Part shown: piece by piece, positions 30,435-39,219 of the stretch
How the letters are laid out: each line of letters starts with the position of its first letter
Position numbering within the stretch: the stretch's first letter is position 1
NCBI GenBank assembly: GCA_963663005.2
Contig: CAXXHH010000013.1
Location: forward strand, 219,270-283,269
Direction of reading: 5' to 3'
DNA length: 64,000 nt
Source: CAINVV01 sp963663005
GTDB lineage: Bacteria > Bacteroidota > Bacteroidia > Bacteroidales > Prolixibacteraceae
The notes under the pieces: model-generated
What the model was told of the DNA's origin: nothing
What the model saw: only the letters and a program-made list of their open reading frames with translations
Databases searched by the model: none
Translations under genes and position numbers: made by a program

Positions 30435-31034
30435 TCACTTTACCTCCCTGTAATACAACTCCTTCGCCTCAATCTTCATCCCCGGATTGTGCCCCTGGAT
30501 GGCAAAATGGCCAGTTTTGTATTCATTGTCGTCATAGGTCATAACCAATTTGCCATTAATCCAGAACTGAATGTGTTGGCCAACCATTTTGATATGGTAT
30601 TCGAACCATTCATTGTCTTTGGTAAGCAATTCGGTAGCTTTCCCGGTAGGGGTACCCGGTTTCCATAACCAGCCGGTGTAGGCATCCTGGTTGTGGCAGA
30701 TCTGGGCTTCGTAACCACGTGGGAAGCCGTCGATGTTGTCAGCCGGCGGATTGGAACGGAAATAGAACCCGCTGTTGCTTTTGGAACCAGGATCAGAGGA
30801 GATACGAAACATCCCTTTGGCTTCAAAATCGGTGCAAACAGCATCAGTATAAATGTGACCCATTCCGCCAACGCCCACTAGTACACCATTTTCTACGCTC
30901 CATTTGGCTTTCCCGTGAACGGTCCACCCCTTGAGATCTTTCCCATTAAAAAGCGACTTCCATTTTTTTGCTTCACTCTGACCCGCAAAAAGGAGCAGGC
31001 ATGCCATTAATAATAGTACAAATTTGATTTTCAT
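30435..31034 (-). CDS. DUF1080 / 3-keto-disaccharide hydrolase domain protein
   Basis: Exported 199-residue protein with a signal peptide (1-22, cleavage after SEA) and one concanavalin-like DUF1080 domain. The family start KWKSLFNGKDLKGW and the segments SNSGFYFRSN, GYEAQI and GHFAIQGH are present. Members hydrolyse 3-keto-glycosides made by Gfo/Idh-type oxidoreductases, and one lies opposite, so the pair may form an oxidise-then-hydrolyse route (inference). It is followed, on the same strand upstream, by an HpcH aldolase gene 56 bases away. Confidence 0.88.
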   Translation of the reverse strand: MKIKFVLLLMACLLLFAGQSEAKKWKSLFNGKDLKGWTVHGKAKWSVENGVLVGVGGMGHIYTDAVCTDFEAKGMFRISSDPGSKSNSGFYFRSNPPADNIDGFPRGYEAQICHNQDAYTGWLWKPGTPTGKATELLTKDNEWFEYHIKMVGQHIQFWINGKLVMTYDDNEYKTGHFAIQGHNPGMKIEAKELYYREVK

Positions 31035-31090
31035 GTTGTAGAAATTAGAATTGATTGATAAATGTATGGTTTCAAATAATTTCGTCTAAA

Positions 31091-31885
31091 CTATTGATAC
31101 GCTTGCTTTCCCCACCCACAGCCCTCTTGATGACAATCATGTCTGATTGCAGACGCTGAAGAAAACATTGCCAGATCGGAACTATGGATAATCAGATTAA
31201 CTCCCTCCTTCATCCATCTGATTTGTCTCTCGGGCGATTCAGAAAAATGAATGCCTACCGCCAATTTATTTTTCAATGAGACCCCTATAATTTTTTTGAC
31301 CGCCTCCTCAAAAACCGGATGATCGTACTGTTCAGGCAACCCCAGACTTATAGACAAATCATGGGGACCAATAAATACGGCGTCCAGCCCATCCACTGCC
31401 AGCAGTTCTTCAAGTCTCTCCAATGCAATAACGCTTTCAATATTGGCAATGCAGACATTACCGGCATTCCATTTATCAAGATATTCGCGAAGGGCGGAAT
31501 CCATACTTTGAGGAGAGGCTAATGCCTGATCCAATAGCTCTCCCTTCAACGGCCGATACTTAAGAGCCCCAACCAATTCTTTGATTTGTTCTACCCGTTC
31601 AAGATATGGAGCGACGACTCCCTCTGCGCCGGCATCCATCATTTGACAGGCCTTGTATGGATCCGGTGAAGGAATCCTCACAATAGGAGCAATACCCATA
31701 GCCCTGAATGTCTGACACATGCGAGCGATTTCCATCCGCTCCAAGGGAATATGTTCAGTGTCAAGAAAAACGAAGTCCAATCCGGCCCGATAAGCTATGG
31801 CAGGCCATGTTGGCGAGGTTGAAGCAATACAAGTGCCATAAACAATCTTACCTGCCTTAATTTTAGTTAGCAATGTTTTCTCCAT
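31091..31885 (-). CDS. HpcH/HpaI family class II aldolase
   Basis: Metal-dependent pyruvate-type aldolase of 264 residues. Features are FVFLDTEHIPLE (catalytic His region), PIVRIPSPDPYKACQMMDAGAEGVVAPY with the substrate-binding Arg, IESVIALERLEELLAVDGLDAVFIGPHDLS with the metal-binding Glu and Asp, and no signal peptide. It cleaves 2-keto-4-hydroxy acids, which could derive from sugar-acid degradation. It is co-directional with, and upstream of, the DUF1080 gene, so the two may share a transcript. The actual substrate is unknown. Confidence 0.9.
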   Translation of the reverse strand: MEKTLLTKIKAGKIVYGTCIASTSPTWPAIAYRAGLDFVFLDTEHIPLERMEIARMCQTFRAMGIAPIVRIPSPDPYKACQMMDAGAEGVVAPYLERVEQIKELVGALKYRPLKGELLDQALASPQSMDSALREYLDKWNAGNVCIANIESVIALERLEELLAVDGLDAVFIGPHDLSISLGLPEQYDHPVFEEAVKKIIGVSLKNKLAVGIHFSESPERQIRWMKEGVNLIIHSSDLAMFSSASAIRHDCHQEGCGWGKQAYQ

Positions 31886-32159
31886 CCGATTCGTGATTCA
31901 TTAAATGTTAATAGTATGATTTGGATGACTGGATATTGAATTAAGTGCAATTTACATATTTGTTGCACTTTCTCAAAATCAAAAAAGTGGACTAATCCCT
32001 TTCGGGGGATCTTTCATTATCAAAAATCGCACGCTATTGTATCCGTCTGGGGGCTTTTACTTCTATGGATTTTTCAGGTGCCCTATTTTGTACTACCTTT
32101 GCCCTCACAGAGAATTACTCGAAGTAATTTCCACTATAAATAAAAGGAAAGATTTTTAA

Positions 32160-34100
32160 ATGATATCGGTAGAAGAACTATATGTTGAATTCGGCGGCTT
32201 TGAACTATTCAAACATGTCAGCTTTATTGTCAATCCCCGCGATCGGATTGGGCTTGCTGGCAGAAATGGTGCCGGAAAATCAACACTTTTAAAGATTTTC
32301 GCCGGGAAGCAGATTCCGACTTCAGGAAGGGTCATTGCGCCAAAAGATGTGAAAATCGGTTATCTTCCGCAACACATGGAAACTACTGATTCCAGGTCTG
32401 TAATAGAAGAAGCATCCCGTGCGTTCGAAGAAATACATCTGCTCGAAGGACGAATTAACTTTCTTAGCAATGAACTTTCGGTTCGGGAAGATTATGAATC
32501 AGCAGAATACCATCAGATCATGGATGACCTCCATGAAGTAAATGATCGCTTTCACCTCTTGGGAGGTAGTAATTTTCACGCTGATATCGAACAAACTTTA
32601 ATTGGACTAGGATTCGACCGCAAGGATTTTGACCGGGCAACCTCAGAATTTTCAGGAGGTTGGCGAATGCGCATAGAACTTGCGAAAATTCTTCTGCAAA
32701 AACCCCATGTTTTCTTGCTGGATGAGCCAACCAATCACTTGGATATTGAGTCCATCCAATGGCTGGAAAAATTTTTAAAGGATTATGCAGGAGCTGTGGT
32801 TTTGGTTTCCCACGACCGTGCCTTCCTGGATAATGTAACCAACCGGACTGTTGAAATTAGTCTTGGTAAAATATATGACTACAAAGTCAACTATAGTAAA
32901 TATCTGGAACTTAGGGTAGAGAGGCGGGAACAACAATTGGCATCCTTCCGCAACCAGCAGAAGATGATTCAGGATACGGAAGATTTCATTGAACGCTTCC
33001 GCTATAAAGCGACCAAATCAGTTCAGGTTCAATCGCGCATAAAACAATTGGATAAGGTCGACAGAATTGAGGTAGACGAAGAAGATACGAGATCCATGAA
33101 TATCCGTTTCCCTCCTTCTCCCCGCTCGGGCACTGTCGTATTTAAAGCAGTTGGTGTCTCAAAATCGTATGGGAAGTTGGATGTATTGAAAGAAGTTGAT
33201 CTTACCATAGAAAGAGGTGAAAAAGTTGCTTTCGTCGGAAAAAATGGTGAAGGGAAAACAACTCTGGCTAGAATTCTGATGCAGCAACTGGAGTGTACCG
33301 GAGAACAACAACTTGGACACAATGTAAAAATAGGCTACTTCGCTCAGAATCAAGCTTCACTGCTCGATGAAGAAATTACGGCGCTCGAAACAATAGATCA
33401 GATTGCAGTCGGAGATATCCGCACAAAAATCCGTGATATATTAGGCGCCTTCATGTTTTCCGGTGAGGATGTGGATAAAAAAGTAAAAGTCTTGTCCGGA
33501 GGAGAACGAAGCAGGCTAGCGATGATTCGTCTTTTACTCGAGCCCGTTAATTTTTTGGTACTTGACGAACCAACCAACCATTTGGACATCCATTCCAAAG
33601 GTATTTTAAAAAAAGCCCTACAGGATTTTGATGGAACCTTGCTGCTGGTTTCTCACGACCGCGAATTTCTGGATGGATTAGTCAATGTGGTTTATGAATT
33701 CAAAAACAAAAAAATCAGGCAGCATCTCGGCGGAATATATGAATTCCTGCAAAAAAAAGAGATGGATTCGCTGCGGGAACTGGAAGTGAATATTCCGGTG
33801 AAACGAGAGAAGAAAGAGCCTGTAAAGCCGGTTGTTTCAGTATCTTTCGAAGAACGGAAGGAGATCAATAAGATGATCAGTAAGCTGGAGAAGCAGATTT
33901 CTGAATTGGAGGCATATATATCTAAACTCGAAAATGAAATCACCATCACTGATATTTACATGACTGATCATCCCGAGAAAGTTGACAGTGACCTACTTAC
34001 AAAATACGAAGCTACTAAAAGACAGTTAGATACGGAATTAGCCAAATGGGCTGATTTGAATGGTGAACTGGAAATATGGAATGCAAAAAGACCAGAATAA
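32160..34100 (+). CDS. ABC-F family ATPase
   Basis: Soluble tandem ATPase of 646 residues that acts on the ribosome; ABC-F proteins relieve stalled or drug-blocked translation. Two ABC domains are complete: GRNGAGKST then EFSGGWRMR and LLDEPTNHLD, and GKNGEGKTT then LSGGERSR and LDEPTNHLD. Between them is the linker with KATKSVQVQSRIKQLDK. The last 100 residues form a charged coiled coil. There are no transmembrane segments. It appears to be of the Uup/YdiF type, though a resistance role cannot be excluded. The rlmB gene follows after 9 bases, consistent with an operon for ribosome function. Confidence 0.93.
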   Translation: MISVEELYVEFGGFELFKHVSFIVNPRDRIGLAGRNGAGKSTLLKIFAGKQIPTSGRVIAPKDVKIGYLPQHMETTDSRSVIEEASRAFEEIHLLEGRINFLSNELSVREDYESAEYHQIMDDLHEVNDRFHLLGGSNFHADIEQTLIGLGFDRKDFDRATSEFSGGWRMRIELAKILLQKPHVFLLDEPTNHLDIESIQWLEKFLKDYAGAVVLVSHDRAFLDNVTNRTVEISLGKIYDYKVNYSKYLELRVERREQQLASFRNQQKMIQDTEDFIERFRYKATKSVQVQSRIKQLDKVDRIEVDEEDTRSMNIRFPPSPRSGTVVFKAVGVSKSYGKLDVLKEVDLTIERGEKVAFVGKNGEGKTTLARILMQQLECTGEQQLGHNVKIGYFAQNQASLLDEEITALETIDQIAVGDIRTKIRDILGAFMFSGEDVDKKVKVLSGGERSRLAMIRLLLEPVNFLVLDEPTNHLDIHSKGILKKALQDFDGTLLLVSHDREFLDGLVNVVYEFKNKKIRQHLGGIYEFLQKKEMDSLRELEVNIPVKREKKEPVKPVVSVSFEERKEINKMISKLEKQISELEAYISKLENEITITDIYMTDHPEKVDSDLLTKYEATKRQLDTELAKWADLNGELEIWNAKRPE

Positions 34101-34109
34101 TTGAATTGT

Positions 34110-34853
34110 ATGGAAGATAAAAATTTTGTTTTTGGATTGCACTCCACGATTGAGGCAATCAATGCCGGAAAAGAGATAGATCGAATTCTAATTCGCAAAG
34201 GATTGCAGGGCGAACTCTACATGGAGTTAATGAAACTGGTGAGACTTTATGAGATCCCTTTTCAGCAGGTGCCTGTAGAACGCATCGACCGGGTAACCCG
34301 AAAAAACCATCAGGGTGTGGTCACTTTCATTTCGCCTATCGCCTACCAGCCTATTACCGAGATCATTCCAATGTTGTTTGAACAAGGTAAGAACCCTTTA
34401 ATTCTTCTACTTGACAGGATAACTGATGTCCGTAATTTTGGGGCAATTGCCCGCTCCGCGGAAATCGCCGGCGTTGATGCTATTCTTATCCCTGAAAAAG
34501 GTGCCGCTCAAATTAATGCTGATGCAATCAAAACTTCATCCGGCGCGCTATTGACCATTCCTGTCTGCCGTGAGAAAAATTTGATTAACGCAGTACGATT
34601 CCTGAAAAATTCTGGTCTGAAAGTTATTGCCGCGTCTGAAAAGGGAGAATCAAACTATTTTAACTGCGAAATGGTACAGCCATTGGTTATCATGATGGGC
34701 TCAGAAGAGACCGGAATAGATATATCTCTGCTGAAGATTGCAGATGAGTGGACAAAAATTCCACAGCTTGGAACTATTCAATCTTTAAATGTTTCCGTTG
34801 CAGCCGGCATCTTGATGTTTGAAGCCGTCAGGCAACGTATTTTGGCTTGTTAA
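34110..34853 (+). CDS. rlmB: 23S rRNA (guanosine(2251)-2'-O)-methyltransferase, RlmB/TrmH family
   Basis: SPOUT-class methyltransferase of 247 residues that 2'-O-methylates a guanosine of 23S rRNA. The N-terminal substrate-binding domain begins FVFGLHSTIEAI. The trefoil-knot domain shows LLDRITDVRNFGAIARSAEIAG, a MMGSEETGI SAM loop and IPQLGTIQSLNVSVAAGI. I chose ATG 34110 over a TTG nine bases upstream because the family typically begins close to the GLHS motif. It is cotranscribed with the ABC-F gene and ends in a strong hairpin. Confidence 0.92.
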   Translation: MEDKNFVFGLHSTIEAINAGKEIDRILIRKGLQGELYMELMKLVRLYEIPFQQVPVERIDRVTRKNHQGVVTFISPIAYQPITEIIPMLFEQGKNPLILLLDRITDVRNFGAIARSAEIAGVDAILIPEKGAAQINADAIKTSSGALLTIPVCREKNLINAVRFLKNSGLKVIAASEKGESNYFNCEMVQPLVIMMGSEETGIDISLLKIADEWTKIPQLGTIQSLNVSVAAGILMFEAVRQRILAC

Positions 34854-34873
34854 TTTCTACTATTTGATACGGT

Positions 34874-34907
34874 AAAAGGGATGAAGTCTGTACTTCATCC
34901 CTTTTTT
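34874..34907 (+). terminator. Terminator of the ABC-F–rlmB operon
   Basis: A 14-bp perfect stem (34874-34887 with 34892-34905, AAAAGGGATGAAGT) with a CTGT loop is followed by further T residues. Confidence 0.9.
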
Positions 34908-34918
34908 GTTTTTTTTAA

Positions 34919-35033
34919 TACCCCCCCTATTTTAAGCACATATATCTAAAAATATATGTGCTTTTTACATTATACCCCCTGTTTTTTCATGTATTGTTTG
35001 TTAATTTATTATTAATTTGAATACATACCCCCT
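34919..35033 (+). promoter_or_regulatory. Three direct TACCCCC(T) repeats before the nitrogen-module porin
   Basis: Copies start at 34919 (TACCCCCCCTATTTT), 34973 (TACCCCCTGTTTTT) and 35026 (TACCCCCTATTTTT), spaced 54 and 53 bases, about five helical turns. An inverted relative lies at 35091-35100 (ATGGGGGGTT). Candidate binding sites for a nitrogen or stress regulator; no known consensus is claimed. Confidence 0.45.
34934..34963. terminator. Second hairpin, 12-bp perfect stem
   Basis: AAGCACATATAT and ATATATGTGCTT pair around loop CTAAAA and are followed by TTT. It could be a backup terminator or part of the regulatory region between the first two C-run repeats. Confidence 0.5.
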
Positions 35034-35182
35034 ATTTTTAACGATTTGGCATTAAAAATATATATAGTTTTGACCAGACAACAAAAAAATATGGGGGGTT
35101 CTACTAAAAAAGTGAATGTTTTGATGCCCTCCCCCAAAAATTCGATAAGTGGAGTTTAATATAAATCAAAATTGAAAAAATC

Positions 35183-35842
35183 ATGAAAAAGAAAATTCTA
35201 TTGCTGACATTCGCACTTACGCTAATCATTTCGGTTAAAGTAAGCGCACAGGAAAAAAGTCCATGGACAACAGGCGTTGATATTTACAGCAGCTATGTTT
35301 GGCGTGGCACAAAATTTGGAACAGGCCCGGCTCTTCAACCAACCCTAAAATATAACAAAAGCGGATTTACAATTGGCGGTTGGGGATCATACTGTTTTAA
35401 CTCAAATGAAGCAGCCGAGGCGGATCTGTTTACATCCTATGCCGTAGCGCTTGGGAAAAGCTCAACGCTGACATTCAATCTGACCGATTATTATTTTCCG
35501 GGCGCAGCATCTCCCTATTTTACTGGCACCTCACATTTTTTCGAACCGATGGTGAATTTGGGAATCAAAAATCTCACATTGACAGGAGCCTACATGTTCA
35601 ATGCTAAAGATACTTATCTCGAAGCTGCTTATGCTTCTGGTCCGATCACCATTTTTGCTGGTGCAGGGGATGGAGCGTATACAAAAGATACCAAGTTCAA
35701 TTTATGCAACATTGGAATCAAATCCGCTACGGCAATAAAAATTAACGATCATTTCTCCATACCAGTAAATGGTGCACTTATTCTAAACCCATCCACTGAA
35801 CAGTTCAATATTGTCGTTGGGATTACATTGGCCAATCAATGA
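35183..35842 (+). CDS. TorF-like outer-membrane porin (first copy)
   Basis: Predicted outer-membrane beta-barrel of 219 residues with a signal peptide (1-22, ends VSAQ). The mature start, GVDIYSSYVWRGTKFGTGPALQP, and alternating amphipathic strands ending in NIVVGITLANQ are typical of the TorF/Gcw_chp putative porin family. It is first of the porin–P-II–Amt group and has a close paralog of identical length at 37808. Linkage to ammonium transport suggests it lets ammonium or small nitrogen compounds cross the outer membrane (inference). C-run repeats lie in its upstream region. Confidence 0.8.
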   Translation: MKKKILLLTFALTLIISVKVSAQEKSPWTTGVDIYSSYVWRGTKFGTGPALQPTLKYNKSGFTIGGWGSYCFNSNEAAEADLFTSYAVALGKSSTLTFNLTDYYFPGAASPYFTGTSHFFEPMVNLGIKNLTLTGAYMFNAKDTYLEAAYASGPITIFAGAGDGAYTKDTKFNLCNIGIKSATAIKINDHFSIPVNGALILNPSTEQFNIVVGITLANQ

Positions 35843-35896
35843 TTATCCTTTGACTCTTGAAACATTTTTTTCAACAAAATTTAAAAATAGAATGAC

Positions 35897-36244
35897 ATGA
35901 AAAAGATTGAAGCAATTGTAAGAAAAACCAAATTCGAAGAAGTCCGTGTTGCATTGCACGAAGCTGATATCGATTTTCTCTCCTGGTGGGAGGTTAAAGG
36001 ACAGGGAACAGCACGTCAGGGTCTGATTTTCCGTGGAATTGCCTATGACGTAAACACCATCGCTCGCATGTACCTCTCATTCGTCGTGAGAGACGTCAAT
36101 GTCGAAAAATCCATAAATGCCATATTACAATCTGCATACACGGGTGAGAGTGGTGACGGAAGGATATTTGTTTCTGAAATCGAGCAGTCCGTCAGGATCA
36201 GAACAGGAGATTCCGGCGACGATTCATTATACGATAAGAAATAG
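35897..36244 (+). CDS. P-II family nitrogen regulatory protein (GlnK-like)
   Basis: Trimeric signalling protein of 115 residues that senses 2-oxoglutarate and ATP/ADP and plugs AmtB when nitrogen is plentiful. It begins MKKIEAIVRKTKFEEV. The T-loop region reads WWEVKGQGTARQGLIFRG. The residue aligned with the uridylylated Tyr51 (ELYRG in E. coli) is phenylalanine, and the loop seems one residue shorter. GDGRIFV and RIRTGD near the C-terminus match the nucleotide-binding region. It therefore probably works without uridylylation, directly controlling the transporter 24 bases downstream. Confidence 0.92.
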   Translation: MKKIEAIVRKTKFEEVRVALHEADIDFLSWWEVKGQGTARQGLIFRGIAYDVNTIARMYLSFVVRDVNVEKSINAILQSAYTGESGDGRIFVSEIEQSVRIRTGDSGDDSLYDKK

Positions 36245-36268
36245 CAAAAACATTTAAAACATAATACC

Positions 36269-37624
36269 ATGAGAAAGTTAATAAAATATGCCGGGCTAGT
36301 TTCACTCGGCCTCACCTCCCCCTTTCTGCTTTTTGCCGCCGATACTCCAGTTGCCGAACCACCGCCGTTCATTGACTTCGGAAATACAGCGTGGATGATA
36401 GTTGCAACTGCACTTGTAATGCTTATGACAATCCCTGGCCTAGCCCTTTTTTATGGCGGTTTGGTTCGCCAGAAGAACGTCCTTAACATATTGATGCAGT
36501 GTTTTATATTGACTGCGGCCATTACGCTTGAGTGGGTATTTTTCGGATACAGCCTCTCTTTTGGATCAAGCACCGGGGCGCTCGCACCCTACATTGGAGG
36601 CTTCGACTGGGCCTTTCTGAATGGCATTGGCGTTAATGACGTTAGTCCGTACTTTATTTCTCAGGCTACGGCTCGTATCCCACACCTTCTTTTTGTTTTA
36701 TTTCAATGTATGTTTGCAGTGATTACCCCTGCGCTAATTATTGGAGCATATGCCGAAAGAATCAAATTTAAGGGCTTCCTGCTCTTTTCAATCTTGTGGG
36801 CAATATTCGTTTATAATCCAGTTGCCCACTGGGTCTGGTCGGCTGATGGCTGGTTATTTAAACTTGGCGTTCTCGACTTTGCAGGTGGTACCGTTGTGCA
36901 TATCAATGCCGGTATTGCAGCACTGGTAATGACCCTGATGATTGGTTCCAGAAGAAATTACAACAATCACCCTACTCCGCCTCATAATATTCCGTTAGTA
37001 GTCATTGGAGCAGCCTTATTATGGTTTGGATGGTTTGGTTTTAATGCCGGAAGCGGACTCGCAGCAGACGGACTCGCAATCAACGCATTCCTGGCCACTC
37101 ACGTTGCCACTGCAACTGCAGCAATCACATGGGTGATACTTGATTGGATTCTAAATAAAAAGCCAACTGTAATTGGTATATGTACAGCCGCAGTAGCAGG
37201 TCTCGTCGCAATTACACCTGCAGCAGGCTTCGTCGGAGTGACCGGGGCAGTTGTAATTGGCATACTGGTATCCCTCGTTTGCTTCTTCATGGTGTCAGTT
37301 GTGAAGCACAAATTCGGATATGATGACTCATTGGATGCGTTTGGTGTGCATGGTATTGGCGGAATTATCGGCGCCCTGGCGACCGGACTACTCGCTACAC
37401 CATCAGTTCAATCAGCATACAGCGGCCTTTTCTATGGAAATCCAAAACAATTTTTCCTTCAGATATTAGCCACCGTTACAACTATCGTTTTCTCCGGTAT
37501 TATGACCTATATATTATTTAAAATTGTTGATAAGCTGGTCGGTATTCGCGCTTCAAAAAGCGAAGAAATTGCCGGACTGGATATCTCGCAACACAATGAG
37601 ATGGCATATTCAGAAATCGAATAA
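36269..37624 (+). CDS. amtB: Ammonium transporter (first copy)
   Basis: Inner-membrane Amt/Rh channel of 451 residues with an N-terminal signal-like segment and 11 expected transmembrane helices. The twin pore histidines are present: GGTVVHIN (about residue 212) and FGVHGIGG (about 361). The conserved FYGGL, NPVAHWVW and WFGFNAGSG segments are intact. The cytoplasmic tail ends EIAGLDISQHNEMAYSEIE, where P-II proteins act. It follows the P-II gene by 24 bases, the standard glnK-amtB arrangement. A hairpin with CCGGGTAGCAT/ATGTTGCCCGG arms at about 37714-37770 probably ends the transcript. Confidence 0.95.
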   Translation: MRKLIKYAGLVSLGLTSPFLLFAADTPVAEPPPFIDFGNTAWMIVATALVMLMTIPGLALFYGGLVRQKNVLNILMQCFILTAAITLEWVFFGYSLSFGSSTGALAPYIGGFDWAFLNGIGVNDVSPYFISQATARIPHLLFVLFQCMFAVITPALIIGAYAERIKFKGFLLFSILWAIFVYNPVAHWVWSADGWLFKLGVLDFAGGTVVHINAGIAALVMTLMIGSRRNYNNHPTPPHNIPLVVIGAALLWFGWFGFNAGSGLAADGLAINAFLATHVATATAAITWVILDWILNKKPTVIGICTAAVAGLVAITPAAGFVGVTGAVVIGILVSLVCFFMVSVVKHKFGYDDSLDAFGVHGIGGIIGALATGLLATPSVQSAYSGLFYGNPKQFFLQILATVTTIVFSGIMTYILFKIVDKLVGIRASKSEEIAGLDISQHNEMAYSEIE

Positions 37625-37712
37625 ATAATTTATAGATCAACAAGAAGGGCAAATTACACAGAACATTTTTAAGTAAATTCCGATAAAGCCCATTTTCAAT
37701 TCAAGTTCAATA

Positions 37713-37776
37713 ATCCGGGTAGCATAGAAATACTTTTAGTGAAAGTCATTTCAAATGTTGCCCGGATTTTGTAATA
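37713..37776 (+). terminator. Hairpin after the first ammonium transporter gene
   Basis: Arms AATCCGGGTAGCAT and ATGTTGCCCGGATT (12 of 14 pairs) with a loop of about 29 bases precede TTTTG. It lies between amtB and the second porin and may stop or attenuate transcription. Confidence 0.5.
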
Positions 37777-37807
37777 TTAGGAATTAATTATACCTAATTG
37801 ACGAAGA

Positions 37808-38467
37808 ATGAAAAACTGGATACTCATGCTGGTTACGGCTATTGCAATGCTTTCCTCTTCGGAGGTGAATGCTCAGGAAAAAAATCCATGGACCGTGGGG
37901 TTCGACTTATACAGCAACTACATTTGGAGAGGTTTAAAACTTGGAACAGGTCCGGTTGTGCAACCTACCGTGAAGTACACGAACGGGGGATTTACAATTG
38001 CGGGCTGGGGATCACACAGTTTTAATAATGACGAAGCTGCAGAAGCCGATATCTACATGAGCTATCTGGTCAAAGTTGGAAGCAGCTCGACACTCACATT
38101 TAACCTTAGTGAATATTATTATCCCGGACCAACATCTTTGTATTTTAACGGATCATCACATTTTCTGGAACCACAACTCAATGTTGGGTTAGGAAAATTT
38201 ACATTCACAGGTGCATATATGTCTAATGCCAATGCCACCTACTTCGAAGCAAATTATTCAATCAACACAATCACGCTATTTGCAGGCGCAGGTGACGCCT
38301 TTTACACAAAGAATTCCGATTTCAACCTTTGTAATCTGGGACTAAAGGCTACCTCGGCCATAAAGATAAATGATCATTTCTCAATTCCAGTAAACGGATC
38401 ATTGGTACTCAATCCCTCAACGGAGCAATTTCACGTTGTGGTGGGAATTACAATTGCCAACCAGTAA
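37808..38467 (+). CDS. TorF-like outer-membrane porin (second copy)
   Basis: Paralog of the 35183 porin, also 219 residues, with a signal peptide (1-21, ends VNAQ) and beta-barrel strands. Many blocks are shared exactly, such as SSTLTFNL, NDHFSIPVNG and LNPSTEQF. It sits between the two ammonium transporter genes. Differences are concentrated in stretches likely to be surface loops or strand exteriors, so the two copies may differ in regulation or selectivity. No porin function has been shown; the call rests on family and topology. Confidence 0.8.
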   Translation: MKNWILMLVTAIAMLSSSEVNAQEKNPWTVGFDLYSNYIWRGLKLGTGPVVQPTVKYTNGGFTIAGWGSHSFNNDEAAEADIYMSYLVKVGSSSTLTFNLSEYYYPGPTSLYFNGSSHFLEPQLNVGLGKFTFTGAYMSNANATYFEANYSINTITLFAGAGDAFYTKNSDFNLCNLGLKATSAIKINDHFSIPVNGSLVLNPSTEQFHVVVGITIANQ

Positions 38468-38513
38468 ATGCCCATTAATTTTTAGGTTAGATTGAGATAT
38501 TTATTAATTTTTC

Positions 38514-38545
38514 ATTAACACCCCCACAAATTTATGGGGGTTAAT
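38514..38545. terminator. Hairpin with CCCCC/GGGGG stem between convergent porin and lrp genes
   Basis: ATTAA-CA-CCCCCA pairs with TGGGGGTTAAT (2-base bulge) and AATTTTT follows. It is probably a terminator for the porin, although its stem also matches the C-run motif. Confidence 0.55.
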
Positions 38546-38641
38546 AATTTTTAGTCTATATATTTTATAATATTGCAGAAAATCGTTCTTTGCATATTTG
38601 TCTTAAATTATAGTTTAAGGGAAACATTTCGTGCAGAAAAA

Positions 38642-39106
38642 TTAAAATATTGGCACTTCCCTCTTAAAGGTCTCCTCCAGAGAGATGAATGTTTCAGTAC
38701 TTGAAATACCAGTTATATTTTGAATCTTATCACTTAAAACCGATTTCAGATGCTCGTTGTCTCTTGCATAGATTTTGGCAAAAATGGCATACTGACCAGT
38801 TATATAGTGACATTCCACAATCTCCTTTATCGAGCGTAGCTGCTCTGCAACAACAGAATACAGGCTGCCTTTTTCCAGAAATATGCCTATATACGAACAA
38901 GTTCGGAAGTCAATCTTTTTGGGATCAACGGTATAACCCGAGCCAACTATCACCTCCATATCCATCATTCGGGTGACACGCTGATGAACCGCAGCCCTTG
39001 AAATTCCGCATTCAGCGGCAACATCCTTGAAAGGAATACGCGCATTTTTTGTCACAATGTCTAATATCTGGAGATCTGTTTCATCAAGTTGATTTCTAAG
39101 TGTCAT
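38642..39106 (-). CDS. Lrp/AsnC family transcriptional regulator (first copy)
   Basis: Leucine-responsive-type regulator of 154 residues: N-terminal winged helix (LDETDLQILDIVTKNARIPFKDVAAECGISRAAVHQRV) and a C-terminal RAM ligand domain with VECHYITGQYAIF. It is located between the second porin and second ammonium transporter and diverges from the latter, so it is a good candidate regulator of this locus (inference). A TACATTTG box on the minus strand at 39220-39227 is a possible -7 element. Paralogous to the regulator at 45761. Confidence 0.92.
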   Translation of the reverse strand: MTLRNQLDETDLQILDIVTKNARIPFKDVAAECGISRAAVHQRVTRMMDMEVIVGSGYTVDPKKIDFRTCSYIGIFLEKGSLYSVVAEQLRSIKEIVECHYITGQYAIFAKIYARDNEHLKSVLSDKIQNITGISSTETFISLEETFKREVPIF

Positions 39107-39219
39107 TATTCACTTTTTTAATGGTTAATGGCAAAAGGCGCCAATGTCTCAAAATACTATTCTTAAACAAAAATAGATTACGAATATATATTTGCACAAT
39201 AACTCGCTTCTATTTAAGA

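Larger units (their letters stand above)
34854..35182. other. Regulatory region before the nitrogen module
   Basis: A 329-base stretch without a gene. It holds two tandem hairpins (34874-34905 and 34934-34963), three direct TACCCCC-type repeats and one inverted copy. It ends 20 bases upstream of the first porin with AT-rich sequence. Confidence 0.7.

Noticed and set aside
34919..35100. Repeated C-runs considered as a CRISPR or phage attachment array
   Set aside because: Units are only 8-15 bases, spacers are AT-rich with hairpins, and there are no cas or integrase genes nearby.
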